A stretch of 64,000 nucleotides of DNA from Pseudogracilibacillus sp037072025 (GCF_037072025.1 NZ_JAXHDD010000015.1:20484-84483), one strand, 5' to 3'; positions 17,713-26,825 are shown, counted from the stretch's first letter. The notes: generated by a model not told the origin, from the letters alone. Translations and numbers: made by a program.

Positions 17713-19741
17713 GATTAAAAAAATGTTTTATTATCAAAAAGGATGGCTTTGGGTTAGTTTATACTTTAGTTTTAGTTTAGCCTTTCTTTTCATTTTTGAT
17801 ACGCCGAAAAATCCAGAAATAGTAATGAATACTTCTGATTATCACTATTATTTAGATTTGGTACATGGCCCGCATACAGAAGAAACCGAGCAACTATTTA
17901 AAAATGAAGCTGCTAAAATTTCTGAAGCGCAGGTAGCATTGACAAAAATATATGACGATTATTATGATGGGCATATTTCAGAGAAAGAACTACAAGATTC
18001 AATTCCTAGCTTAGAAAAAATAATAGAGAATGAACAGGGTTTTAAAGTTATTTTTGACCAATATATGTATGTCCGTGAAAACCCAGATAATCGATACTAT
18101 TTAGCTACAAATGGTTGGGATGGTTTGTTATCTACCGAACAGTTGGACTTTGGTTTATTGTTATTGTTATTACTACTAGTGACTCCTGTATTTTGTGCGG
18201 AATTTTCAAGTGACATGCATTCTCTCCACTTGACATTACGCAAAGGAACAAGAGAGCACGCGATTACTAAAATGTTGCTAGTGCTCCTCGTTGTGATTGT
18301 CATTTCTATTTTATCAGTCATGATGAGATATGGATTTTATGAGATGAGATATGGTTTAGATCATGGAGACTACCCGCTTCAAAGTTTATCTTACTTTGGG
18401 ACATCTCTAAAGAAGCTTTCATTATCCTCGACATTTTTATGGTCTACAAGTTTAAAACTATTTGGGAATTTGATTTTTGTGATGTTCATTATGTTATTTT
18501 CTGTATGGACGAGAAAATATGCTTTAACGTTATTTTCTTCGACCATCATCATTTTACTTCCTTACTTTCTATTTAATCTAGAATCATCTAAATATTTCAT
18601 GCCTGGTCCACTTGGCTTCATGCTTTCTACAGGTTTTTTTAGAGGAAGTGAATATGAACAAGATACTTTTACTGATCAAATGAACGTACTATTTAATGAA
18701 GTGCCAATGATGACGATTCTTCTCTTACTATCTGTTAACTTATGCATAGGAATTTTTGCATGGATAGTCATTCTTCATCGACATACTAACGTATGGAGGA
18801 CGAGGAAAGTTCGTTATAATCTTAAGGCTTCTAGCTCAATATTTATGTTCTTTCTTCTCGTTTTTCTTATGGGGTGTAATCCTGAATCCGATGTAAGTAA
18901 GGAACATAGTATTTTCAACTCTATATCTAGACAAAGTTTCGAAAATGAATTCTACGACTTTTATATAGATGAAACAGACTTAGATCATACTCGACCTGTA
19001 TTTAAAAATAAAAAAACAGGAGAAATTAAAGATCTTATAAGAAATCCTTTGTCCTCTTTAACTAGTGTAGAACCTTATATATATGGTAATGATTCATACG
19101 TCTATTATATGAAAATGGATTATGATAAGTCAGGTTTTTATCAGTTATACAATCGGCTTTCCCTTATCGAGGTGGATACAACAACCTTTGATGAAAAAGT
19201 AATCTATGAGCAAAATACAAATACGGATAGAGATACTTTTCTAGGTCTACATACGACAGATGATATAGATTTTCTTGGCATCACTTCTGTTTTTGTGGAT
19301 AAGGAACATATTTATCTTGTGGTTGATGATAATCAAATAAGACGAATTAGTCGATTAACAGGAAAAACAGATACGATTATTCAAACTTCTATATCTAACA
19401 ATATAGCTTATGACGGTAGATATATTTATTATCCAAATGAAGCTTACCAAATTATCAAGTATGATACTCAAACAGAAAAAGAGATCACTATTCCTGAAAT
19501 TATTTCGACACAGTTTTTCCTTACAGAAAGTGAATTGTTTTATATCAACCGACAGGATAATTATAGCATTTATGCCATGAACTTAAGCCATTCTAACATT
19601 CGAAAAGTCATGGATAAACCGGTATGGAGTATTACTTGTGATAATGATTATATTTATTACGAAAGTAAGATAGACAACAAATCCTATCGAGTAGATAAGG
19701 ATGGACAAAATGATACACTTTTAATGAATGGAGACGAGTAA
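17693..19741 (+). CDS. ABC-2 permease fused to a lipoprotein-like beta-propeller domain
   Basis: 682 aa protein in two parts. Residues 1-370 are an ABC-2 permease (helix at 17-35, extracellular region, five helices from about residue 155). Residues 375-400 then read like the start of a lipoprotein: basic residues, a hydrophobic stretch and a lipobox FLMGC near residue 400, followed by an acidic linker and a DUF5050-like propeller (repeated IYYPNEAYQIIKYDTQTEKE, LFYINRQDNYSIYAMNL type blades). There is no frameshift or stop at the junction. GTG start with a GGGGTGA site, overlapping the preceding permease by 20 bases. The fused helix probably tethers the propeller outside; whether the internal lipobox is processed is unknown. 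Confidence 0.8.
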   Translation: MAIWWYEIKKMFYYQKGWLWVSLYFSFSLAFLFIFDTPKNPEIVMNTSDYHYYLDLVHGPHTEETEQLFKNEAAKISEAQVALTKIYDDYYDGHISEKELQDSIPSLEKIIENEQGFKVIFDQYMYVRENPDNRYYLATNGWDGLLSTEQLDFGLLLLLLLLVTPVFCAEFSSDMHSLHLTLRKGTREHAITKMLLVLLVVIVISILSVMMRYGFYEMRYGLDHGDYPLQSLSYFGTSLKKLSLSSTFLWSTSLKLFGNLIFVMFIMLFSVWTRKYALTLFSSTIIILLPYFLFNLESSKYFMPGPLGFMLSTGFFRGSEYEQDTFTDQMNVLFNEVPMMTILLLLSVNLCIGIFAWIVILHRHTNVWRTRKVRYNLKASSSIFMFFLLVFLMGCNPESDVSKEHSIFNSISRQSFENEFYDFYIDETDLDHTRPVFKNKKTGEIKDLIRNPLSSLTSVEPYIYGNDSYVYYMKMDYDKSGFYQLYNRLSLIEVDTTTFDEKVIYEQNTNTDRDTFLGLHTTDDIDFLGITSVFVDKEHIYLVVDDNQIRRISRLTGKTDTIIQTSISNNIAYDGRYIYYPNEAYQIIKYDTQTEKEITIPEIISTQFFLTESELFYINRQDNYSIYAMNLSHSNIRKVMDKPVWSITCDNDYIYYESKIDNKSYRVDKDGQNDTLLMNGDE

Positions 19742-19850
19742 AATGTTCCTCCATTTCCTAAAATACAGCAGATTAATTTTTATTAGCCTATTGAATTTTT
19801 CAGTTGTTTTTTTGTGAGTATATCTTTTTAATACAAAATAGAAATTCTTT

Positions 19851-19993
19851 TCAAAAAATGCAACAAACCGCCCATTTGAATCGGACTTAATATAAAAGGG
19901 AATTTTCATTGGTCAACAACACACATCTTTTTTATAATATTTTTCGAAATATGCAACAAATGTCCCTTTTCAATTGGGACTTACTATAAGGGA
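19851..19993. repeat. diverged 50-bp direct repeat
   Basis: Two 50-base units (19851-19900 and 19944-19993), each containing ATGCAACAAA, a weak hairpin and an ACTTA-TATAA-GGG end; they are similar but not identical. They lie just after the ABC cluster. The second unit contains a GTCCC/GGGAC stem. Function unknown. Confidence 0.45.
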
Positions 19994-20029
19994 GGGAATA
20001 TCGTTGTTTAACGTTGATGTTTTTTTATA

Positions 20030-20223
20030 AACATTCTTTAGAATCACAAAAAGATAGTAAAAATGTTGGCATGTTATGAAAAAATTTGTTGAAGGACATG
20101 AAGGGAAATACTTTGTTCCTTAAACTTGAGAAACTTTTCATGTCCTTGATTTTTCGGCAAAGTACTCTTTTCAAACGTATTAGTCGTGATGAGAGTACTT
20201 TATGTGTTGTTTTTTGATGCGTG
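20030..20223 (-). pseudogene. decayed small gene of unknown identity
   Basis: On the minus strand a good ribosome site (TTGGAGGAAC) precedes an ATG at 20221-20223 that opens MARIKKQHIKYSHHD and then stops. A shifted frame continues with STLPKNQGHEKFLKFKEQ and ends in a TAA near 20070. This suggests a small gene broken by a frameshift. It could be the start of a transposase, but I do not recognise the family. Confidence 0.35.
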
Positions 20224-20307
20224 CCATGTTCCTCCAATCTCTATAATCACGCCTATATTGTATCATGAACGAATGTTTTCTTCAGCGATTATAGTGGAAA
20301 AAAATCC

Positions 20308-20400
20308 ACTCGACATCTCGAAAACAACTCGGCATCTTGGAAATCCGCTCAACTTCCTAGAAATTCGACTTGACGTCTTTGAAATTCACCCAACATGTTT
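20308..20400. repeat. decayed satellite of the 20-bp repeat family, copy 2
   Basis: 93 bases identical to 10416-10508, with flanking sequence unrelated beyond a few bases. It consists of about five diverged 20-bp units of the family seen at 35.1-35.9 kb. Confidence 0.85.
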
Positions 20401-20426
20401 CTAAAGATCTAGTTATCTCATTTTCT

Positions 20427-21719
20427 TCAATATTTTTCAAGAAAACTTTTTAACACATGTACAGCCTGCACACAATCATTTAAGTCGGACCATTCGGCAG
20501 GATTATGACTTATTCCATCTTTACTTTTTACAAAAAGCATAGCGGCAGGAATTTCTTCACCTATGATCATCGCATCATGACCAGCCCCACTTGGTAAATA
20601 GAATGGAGTAATACCATGTTCTTCTAGGGCATCTTTTAATAATGCTTGATTTTCCTCATTTATTGGAACAGGAGCAACTCGTGCTTTTTCCTCCCACTCT
20701 AATCCTACTCCGTGTTTTTCTGCAATTGCCTTTGCCGCTTCCTTCACTTGTTTAACGATAGTTTCTTGGTCAATCTGATTAATATCTCTCATATCAACAT
20801 ATAAACTAACCTCTCCTGGGATAACATTTACACCATTCGGCTTTACAGACATTTTCCCAACAGTTGCAACTGCATTTTCACTAATACCTATAGGGATTTC
20901 CGGTACGCGCTGGATGAATTCGCTTGCAGCAACAAGCGCATCTTTTCTATCGTTCATTGGTGTATTCCCTGCATGTCCGGCCTCTCCAGTAAAGGTAAAC
21001 TCTACCCAATAAGGGCCTGCGATACCTGTTACAATTCCACAAGGTAAGTTTTCTCTTTCCAGTCTTTTTCCCTGTTCAATATGAACTTCAACAAAAAGTT
21101 CATATGCTTTCATATTGCGTTTTGAGGCAACATATCCATCGACCGTTAAGCCGATCGACTGTAAAACTTCGGTAAAAGATAGTCCTGCTAGATCCGTTAA
21201 TTTTAAGCTTTCTTCCACATTTCCTTTACCAGTTACCGCTTTACTCCCGTGAAAACCACTATTAAACCGGGATCCTTCTTCATCTGTAAAAATGACAACC
21301 TCATACGGTCTTTCCGGTACATACCCTTCTTCCTCCCAAGCTTGTGCTACTTCAAGCGCTGCGAGCACGCCAAGCGGACCATCAAAATGACCACCATTTG
21401 GCACACTATCGACATGGGACCCGCTTAAGATTGTCTTTTTCGTTGGATCTTTACCTTCTAGCCGACCAAACACATTTCCAGCTCCATCAGTCGTTACTGT
21501 CAGTCCCGCTTCCTTCATCCACTCGGAGATGAGCTTCTTTGCTTGTAACTCTTTTGGTGAAAAACCTGGACGATTGGAACCGTTGTCATCTGTGAGCCCA
21601 ATTTGAGCTATTTTGTGTAACCGTGAAGCAAGACGCTCACCATTTATTCCATTTAGATCCAATGATGTATCATAATTCACAAATAATTTCTCTTTTAGTG
21701 GAAATTCTTTTTCACCCAT
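20427..21719 (-). CDS. M20 family Zn-dependent amidohydrolase (N-carbamoyl-amino acid hydrolase / allantoate amidohydrolase type)
   Basis: 430 aa cytosolic metallohydrolase. Metal-binding motifs are GSHVDSVPNGGHFDGPLG (His and bridging Asp), FTDEEGSRF (Glu pair), VEVHIEQG, and the C-terminal GAGHDA. These match the hydantoinase/carbamoylase subgroup, which hydrolyses N-carbamoyl-amino acids, ureidoglycolate or allantoate; which of these cannot be decided, as no purine or hydantoin genes are next to it. Ribosome site AGGAGAGATAGG 5-6 bases before the ATG. Monocistronic in this window. Confidence 0.85.
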   Translation of the reverse strand: MGEKEFPLKEKLFVNYDTSLDLNGINGERLASRLHKIAQIGLTDDNGSNRPGFSPKELQAKKLISEWMKEAGLTVTTDGAGNVFGRLEGKDPTKKTILSGSHVDSVPNGGHFDGPLGVLAALEVAQAWEEEGYVPERPYEVVIFTDEEGSRFNSGFHGSKAVTGKGNVEESLKLTDLAGLSFTEVLQSIGLTVDGYVASKRNMKAYELFVEVHIEQGKRLERENLPCGIVTGIAGPYWVEFTFTGEAGHAGNTPMNDRKDALVAASEFIQRVPEIPIGISENAVATVGKMSVKPNGVNVIPGEVSLYVDMRDINQIDQETIVKQVKEAAKAIAEKHGVGLEWEEKARVAPVPINEENQALLKDALEEHGITPFYLPSGAGHDAMIIGEEIPAAMLFVKSKDGISHNPAEWSDLNDCVQAVHVLKSFLEKY

Positions 21720-21877
21720 TCCTATCTCTCCTACTCTATTTATTAAAATATTTTCATGATTTTTATTGCTTTAATTCTACTTAGTAGAAGTATACGACAA
21801 CATAGTAACAGCATGGTTATTTGGTAAAAGTATCCCTTCTTGTGCTTATTTAAAACGCAAAAATGCCTGCAGACAGT

Positions 21878-22035
21878 TTCATGCTTGATTTCTACAATTT
21901 TTGTCCGCAAGAACACGGTGCGGACAATTCCATGCTTTGTTTCTGTAATTTTTGTCTGCGACGACACGCTGCGACATTTTCATACTTGGTTTCTGCAATT
22001 TTTGTTTGCGAGAACGGGTTACAAACAACTTTGTG
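21878..22035. repeat. tandem repeat of about 50 bp, three copies
   Basis: Three imperfect tandem units with a 50-51 base period (anchors ATGCTTG at 21881, ATGCTTT at 21932, ATACTTG at 21982), each containing an AATTTTTGT(C/T)(C/T)GCG block; the first can fold as TTGTCCGC/GCGGACAA. A partial fourth unit follows. The rest of the 21720-22258 space holds no gene that I can see. Confidence 0.6.
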
Positions 22036-22258
22036 CGGTTATTCAAGCATTTTTTGTCTGCGGTTTTTCAGCCTCAAAAGATTAAAAGCGTGTATTCATA
22101 AAGCGATATTTTACGTCATAATTGTGCTCAAATCTCTACAGCCTTAGCACATTGCACAGATTATGAATTTTGTCGCAAAAACAATAAATTAATATTAATA
22201 GACCGGTGATCATGCTTCATTTTTTCCAAGAAGAAAAACTAGCTCTCTTCCTCATTGT

Positions 22259-23089
22259 TTACATAAACGGATTATAAAATCTGCTCCCGTCATAAAATGT
22301 TATAATTAATGATACTACCAAAATAATAGCACCGATTACGATTGTTACATAATCTTTTTGTTTAAAACCTCTTTCACTGTACCAAGTTCGTTTTTTCTTT
22401 TTCCCAAATGCACGAAGTTCCATCGCATTGCTTATCGTATCAATTCGGTCTAAACTTGATAAAATAAGTGGTAATACAATCGATGTTGCATTTTTTACTC
22501 GTTTAAATAACTTTTCTTTACTTGATAGATCAATTCCTCGAGCTTGTTGTGCTTGAGCAATTGTCCGGAAGTCTCTTTGAATATCCGGAATATAACGAAG
22601 AGCAAGCGATACTGAGTAAGCTATTTTATAATTGACACCAATTTTATTTAATGATGCAGCAAATTCACTTGGATGCGTTGTGACAACAAATAAAAGTGCC
22701 GCCGGGATGACTGCAAAGTATTTTAGTGTGATATTCGTTTGATAAAAAAACTGTTCCAACGTCAGATTATATCTTCCAGCGATTTCAAACAACACATGGC
22801 TAGTGCCATAAATTTTAACACCTTCTTGCGGAGAAAAAATATAGATCGCAATATTATTTAATAATAAAAATGCTAATATAAATAATAACACAAACCCAAT
22901 TTCACGAATCTTTATTTTAGATATTTTAAAAATAACAATACTGAAAATAAATAGGAACAGTAAAATACGTGTATCATACGTAAGCATTGCAATACTTGAC
23001 CACATAATAAAAATAATTAATTTCGTTGCTCCAGACAATTCATGAATAAAAGATTTCCTATCAATGTACGCTAACATTTCTGTTGCCAA
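22259..23089 (-). CDS. ECF transporter transmembrane component EcfT
   Basis: 276 aa integral membrane protein linking the ECF ATPases to the substrate-binding S component. It has five to six transmembrane helices and the two cytoplasmic coupling signatures of EcfT: ARG in QQARGIDLSSKEK and the second AxG-like motif in ELRAFGKKKKRTW. It starts at a TTG (23087-23089) with an AAGGAGG site 9 bases before it, overlapping the end of the ATPase gene by 29 bases. Part of an operon with the ATPase, S component and SAM hydrolase. Confidence 0.9.
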   Translation of the reverse strand: MATEMLAYIDRKSFIHELSGATKLIIFIMWSSIAMLTYDTRILLFLFIFSIVIFKISKIKIREIGFVLLFILAFLLLNNIAIYIFSPQEGVKIYGTSHVLFEIAGRYNLTLEQFFYQTNITLKYFAVIPAALLFVVTTHPSEFAASLNKIGVNYKIAYSVSLALRYIPDIQRDFRTIAQAQQARGIDLSSKEKLFKRVKNATSIVLPLILSSLDRIDTISNAMELRAFGKKKKRTWYSERGFKQKDYVTIVIGAIILVVSLIITFYDGSRFYNPFM

Positions 23090-24791
23090 TTTTTCTTACC
23101 TCCTTATCAAAGGAAATAAACCGTGCGACAAACTCTGTCGGTTCATCAATATCTGCACGTCGAGCTAATTCAAATAAGGAAGTTTGCTTTAAATTGGCTG
23201 CCTCTACAAGTTCTTCATCCGATAGTACATTCACTGAAGCATCATCAGCAAGTAGTTCCCCATCAGCAAGTACAATACTACGAGGCGTATATTCAAGCAT
23301 TAAATGCATATCATGTGTCACCATAATAATTGTAATTCCCTGTTTATTTAACTCAACTAAAAATTCCATAATCTGCGTATAATGATAAAAGTCTTGTCCA
23401 GCGGTCGGCTCATCTAAAATAATAACTTCTGGATTCAACACTAATATCGACGCGATTGTGACACGCTTTCTTTGCCCGAAACTAAGTGCTGAAATTGGCC
23501 AATTACGGTACGGATATAAACCACAAATTTGTAATGTCTTTTCTACTCTTTTTTTTATTTCTTTTTCAGGATATCCACGCATAACAAGTCCAAGTGCAAC
23601 TTCATCAAAAATCATATGTTTCGAAATCATATGATTTGGATTTTGCATAACCATACCAATCTTTTCCGCTCTTTCACGTATTGTATCGTTTGTAATGTCC
23701 TTTCCTTCAAAAACGACGTTGCCACGATGATCTCTTTCAAAACCACAAATAAGTTTTGATAAGGTTGATTTTCCAGCGCCATTTTTCCCAACGATGCTGA
23801 TCATTTCCCCTTTTTGAATCGTAAAAGAAATATTTTTTAATGTGGGGACCTTATCTCCGTATGAAAAAGTTACATCTTTTACTTCTAAGACAGGTGACCT
23901 ATCTTGGATATGTTTTTCAAAAGTAGCATACTCATACCAATGTTGTAAAGGTGCTTTATACGTATCAACTTTTAATTTTTCAATATGTTCAAGTTCCTTC
24001 GTAGGAGTTAGCTCACAGTTAGCGTATTTTAACGCGGTAATATAGAGCGGTTCCCGGATAAAACTTTTCTCTAATATATCCGATGCAAGCAATTCGTTCG
24101 GCGTTGTGTCACTTACGATCCGCCCTTTGTCCATTACGATAATGCGATCCACATCTTGGTCCAAGACATCTTCCAAGCGGTGTTCGATAATAACGACCGT
24201 ACAGTTTAATGCTTGTTGAAGTTCGTCAATCAGCGAAATCGCATGACGCCCTGTAGCTGGATCAAGATTTGCAAGTGGCTCATCAAAAAGTAAAATATCC
24301 ACTTGTTCAACGAGTACACCACCTAGAGCAACTCGCTGCCGTTGACCACCAGATAATGCGTGAACAGAAGCATCTAAATACTCTTCCATTTTAACTAGTT
24401 TTGATATATCAATTACTTTTTCATGCATCACTTCTTTTGTTGTCGCATCATTTTCAAGTGCAAAAGCGATGTCTTCTCCGACAGTTAACCCAATAAACTG
24501 TCCATCTGGATCTTGTAAAACAGTCCCTACCATTTTTGATAAGGAGAATATATTTAAATCCTTCGTTTCCTGCCTCTTAACAGTAAGACTTCCTTTTATA
24601 TCTCCTTTAAATGAAAAAGGAATTAATCCATTCAAACAATGACCTAATGTACTTTTTCCCGAACCGGATGGACCGACAATTAATACTTTTTCGCCTTCAT
24701 AAATCGTCAAATTAATATCGTGGATTGTCGGTTCCTTCTGACTATCATATTTAAATGTAAAATTTTCGAAATGAATAACCGGTTTTTTCAT
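23061..24791 (-). CDS. ECF transporter ATPase, two fused ATP-binding domains (YkoD-like)
   Basis: About 576 aa protein carrying two complete ABC domains. Domain 1: Walker A GPSGSGKST, signature LSGGQRQRVALGG, Walker B ILLFDEPLANLD. Domain 2 (from about residue 300): Walker A GKNGAGKST, LSFGQRKRV signature, VIILDEPTAGQD. Such fused EcfA pairs (YkoD type) serve one dedicated transporter. I prefer ATG at 24791, which has AAAGGAG before it; the longer frame to 24854 has none. A hairpin (24844-24870) lies between it and the S-component gene. Confidence 0.9.
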   Translation of the reverse strand: MKKPVIHFENFTFKYDSQKEPTIHDINLTIYEGEKVLIVGPSGSGKSTLGHCLNGLIPFSFKGDIKGSLTVKRQETKDLNIFSLSKMVGTVLQDPDGQFIGLTVGEDIAFALENDATTKEVMHEKVIDISKLVKMEEYLDASVHALSGGQRQRVALGGVLVEQVDILLFDEPLANLDPATGRHAISLIDELQQALNCTVVIIEHRLEDVLDQDVDRIIVMDKGRIVSDTTPNELLASDILEKSFIREPLYITALKYANCELTPTKELEHIEKLKVDTYKAPLQHWYEYATFEKHIQDRSPVLEVKDVTFSYGDKVPTLKNISFTIQKGEMISIVGKNGAGKSTLSKLICGFERDHRGNVVFEGKDITNDTIRERAEKIGMVMQNPNHMISKHMIFDEVALGLVMRGYPEKEIKKRVEKTLQICGLYPYRNWPISALSFGQRKRVTIASILVLNPEVIILDEPTAGQDFYHYTQIMEFLVELNKQGITIIMVTHDMHLMLEYTPRSIVLADGELLADDASVNVLSDEELVEAANLKQTSLFELARRADIDEPTEFVARFISFDKEVRKIGNRNVSVH

Positions 24792-24843
24792 CTTTTTCTC
24801 CTTTATGAAATGTAAAACTCCTCGATACCCCATATAGAAAACG

Positions 24844-24870
24844 AGCCCCTCCAAAACATCGGAAGAGGCT
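24844..24870 (-). promoter_or_regulatory. intercistronic hairpin in the ECF operon
   Basis: Arms AGCCTCTTCC / GGAGGGGCT with an 8-base loop, followed by a short T-rich stretch on the minus strand. It separates the S-component gene from the ATPase gene and may be a partial terminator or mRNA stability element that keeps the S component more abundant. Confidence 0.4.
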
Positions 24871-24951
24871 GTTTACTATCTTCATTATATACTAATATAC
24901 AGTTATAAATGGATAAAATAATAGAATAATTTCTGAAGTTTTTTAAAATGC

Positions 24952-25503
24952 TTATTCGACCGATAAACTATCACTTTTGTTACGAGTCTTAGCATAAGAA
25001 ACGAGCAGAATAGTTCCGATAACACCTACTGTGATAATATTTGAAATACCTGCTATAACTCCTTGAACAAATACTTTATTTGCAGGTTCCGCATAAATTA
25101 ACACATCGAGTGCTGGCGCTATTAAGAACCACCCAATCGCTTGAACTACCGCTTGCGCAATATTAAATATAAGGATTTGTTTACTAGCAAAAACGCCTGA
25201 TTGAATATTAATTCGATTTGCAAAGAAGCCGATAAATAACCCTACAAACGCTGATACAATTACCCAACTCCACCAAATAGAACCGTAAAAAACAGCATCT
25301 TTTAACGCGTGCCCAATTAATCCGATTAAAAGTCCAGCAATTGGTCCGAAAACAACACTCATTAATGCTAGAAAAGCATACGCTGTCTCAATCGATGTAT
25401 TCGGTATTCCTGTTGGGATGGATACAAATCTCCCCAAAATAACAAACACTGCTGAACCAATTCCAATTGCTACAATTGTTTTAATTGATAACCCTTTTTC
25501 CAT
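24952..25503 (-). CDS. ECF transporter S component, UPF0397 family
   Basis: 183 aa membrane protein with five to six helices; the IPTGIPNTSIETAYAF and GHALKDAVFYG motifs and the EPANKVFVQGVIAGISN block are those of the UPF0397 family, often annotated as riboflavin-type ECF S component. The substrate of this family is not settled. Here it is co-transcribed with a SAM hydrolase behind a T-box that I read as methionine-specific, which points to methionine, a precursor, or a SAM-derived nucleoside rather than riboflavin. Ribosome site AAGGAGAAGATA. Confidence 0.88.
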   Translation of the reverse strand: MEKGLSIKTIVAIGIGSAVFVILGRFVSIPTGIPNTSIETAYAFLALMSVVFGPIAGLLIGLIGHALKDAVFYGSIWWSWVIVSAFVGLFIGFFANRINIQSGVFASKQILIFNIAQAVVQAIGWFLIAPALDVLIYAEPANKVFVQGVIAGISNIITVGVIGTILLVSYAKTRNKSDSLSVE

Positions 25504-25557
25504 CTTATCTTCTCCTTAAATTTTTTTAATGACCTAGAAGTTTCTAGGTACATGTTA

Positions 25558-26418
25558 TTATTTATATGTGTGATTATTAATCTTTCGAAGCGAAATTTTC
25601 CAATTGATTCCTGTTCCAATATGATAGGCTTGGGCAAACGAACCTTGATTAATCGCTACTCCTAGTTTATCAACTGAATTGACGTAAATTAGCGGTTCTC
25701 CTAAACGACTATCTGCAAAAGATCTGCCGTAAGTCATTGCATTTTTATACACAAGACGATCATTCGTTTCAATTGTTACTTCAAGTAAATCTCCATACGT
25801 TAAACCAGATTGAATAAATAACTCTCGGCTAATATTCGTCCACAAGTTCCCAAAGCGGATATCAAGAATATCAATATTTCCCGAAATGACTCCCTCACTT
25901 ACTGTCGGCTCCGGATTGGTCAATTTTATAATTTCATCTACAAGCAATTCGCGCCCTACTTGTTCAAAGTTGATTACTCCTGCTGCCAGCCTTGCCCCTG
26001 TATAAGCGTAAATATCACGTCCATGAAAAGTGTAGGACTCTCCTGAATTAGGAAGGCGGTTGATTGTTTCATCAATTTCTCTGACCGAAACGATTCCAAT
26101 ATTTTCTGTAATATGTGTTAACGTACCGTTGTCAGGTGATACGATATACTGATTATCCACAGTTTTTGCAACAACACTTAAACGATCTGTTCCTACACCT
26201 GGATCAACTACTGAAACAAAAACGGTCTCATCCGGCCAGTACGTAATCGTCTGATAAAGACGGTATGACCCCTCCCAAATATTGTACTGCGGAATCTCAT
26301 GAGTTAAATCATATATTTTTAAATTTGGATCAACGGATAAAGCTACTCCATACATCGCACTTACTGCTCCATCGCATAATCCAAAATCTGTTTGTAATAC
26401 TAAATGTCTCGTCATCAT
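25558..26418 (-). CDS. SAM hydroxide adenosyltransferase (SAM hydrolase, DUF62)
   Basis: 286 aa enzyme of the fluorinase/chlorinase superfamily that hydrolyses S-adenosylmethionine to adenosine and L-methionine. The N-terminal block TDFGLCDGAVSAMYGV, the DLTHEIPQ motif and VFVSVVDPGVGT are the family hallmarks, including the aspartate and threonine that bind the ribose. Length is usual (about 280 aa). It is the first gene of the ECF operon, with GGAGG before a double ATG. A T-box leader precedes it. The enzyme returns methionine from SAM, in keeping with a methionine-controlled unit. Confidence 0.92.
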   Translation of the reverse strand: MMTRHLVLQTDFGLCDGAVSAMYGVALSVDPNLKIYDLTHEIPQYNIWEGSYRLYQTITYWPDETVFVSVVDPGVGTDRLSVVAKTVDNQYIVSPDNGTLTHITENIGIVSVREIDETINRLPNSGESYTFHGRDIYAYTGARLAAGVINFEQVGRELLVDEIIKLTNPEPTVSEGVISGNIDILDIRFGNLWTNISRELFIQSGLTYGDLLEVTIETNDRLVYKNAMTYGRSFADSRLGEPLIYVNSVDKLGVAINQGSFAQAYHIGTGINWKISLRKINNHTYK

Positions 26419-26456
26419 TCATTCCTCCATAGTTTGTAATAAAAATTTTTAAGAAA

Positions 26457-26790
26457 ATTAAAAAACCACGCCATTATCGTTAATATCGATAAGGACGCGG
26501 TTATCATATACGTGTTACCACCTTACTTCGTTGTTTGCTCACACAAACAACCTCACTAAGTACGCAAATGTAAAACATAAACATTATTAATACTTTGGTT
26601 ATAGATAACGGGTACCAATCCCCGTCGGAACCTACTAATACATTAACGTACGTTCAGCACGAAACTCTGAGGCCATTTTTCGAATTTCTCATTTTTGCTC
26701 CTTTTCAGCTACCGAAGCTCTCTGTAAAAAACTCCAAATCCTACTTTTTCTCATCAACGTTTTTAAAATTCATATGCGCTTTTTAAAGTT
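26457..26790 (-). ncRNA. T-box leader, probable methionine specifier
   Basis: Minus-strand leader with the T-box order of elements: GATGAG then AGTA (stem I base), ACAGAGAGCTTCGGTAGCTG (stem I head), GCCTCAGAGTTTCGTGCTGAA, the AGTAGG...CCCGTTATC stem III block, the T-box AAGGTGGTAACACG at 26510-26523, and a terminator with arms around 26463-26501 followed by T residues. The codon just before the G-CCTC strand of stem I reads ATG, giving methionine; TGG or GGC would require a one- or two-base shift. Uncharged cognate tRNA would favour antitermination into the SAM hydrolase/ECF operon. Confidence 0.8.
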
Positions 26791-26796
26791 AAATTG

Positions 26797-26825
26797 ATTA
26801 TATTAGCTGATCAAAAATATGTCAA
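26797..26825 (-). promoter_or_regulatory. sigma-A promoter of the T-box operon
   Basis: Perfect consensus hexamers TTGACA (26820-26825) and TATAAT (26797-26802), read on the minus strand, separated by 17 bases. Transcription would start near 26790, at the beginning of the T-box leader. Confidence 0.9.

Noticed and set aside
24952..26418. SAM (S-box) riboswitch upstream of the SAM hydrolase
   Set aside because: The S-box core motifs are absent; the leader has T-box motifs instead.
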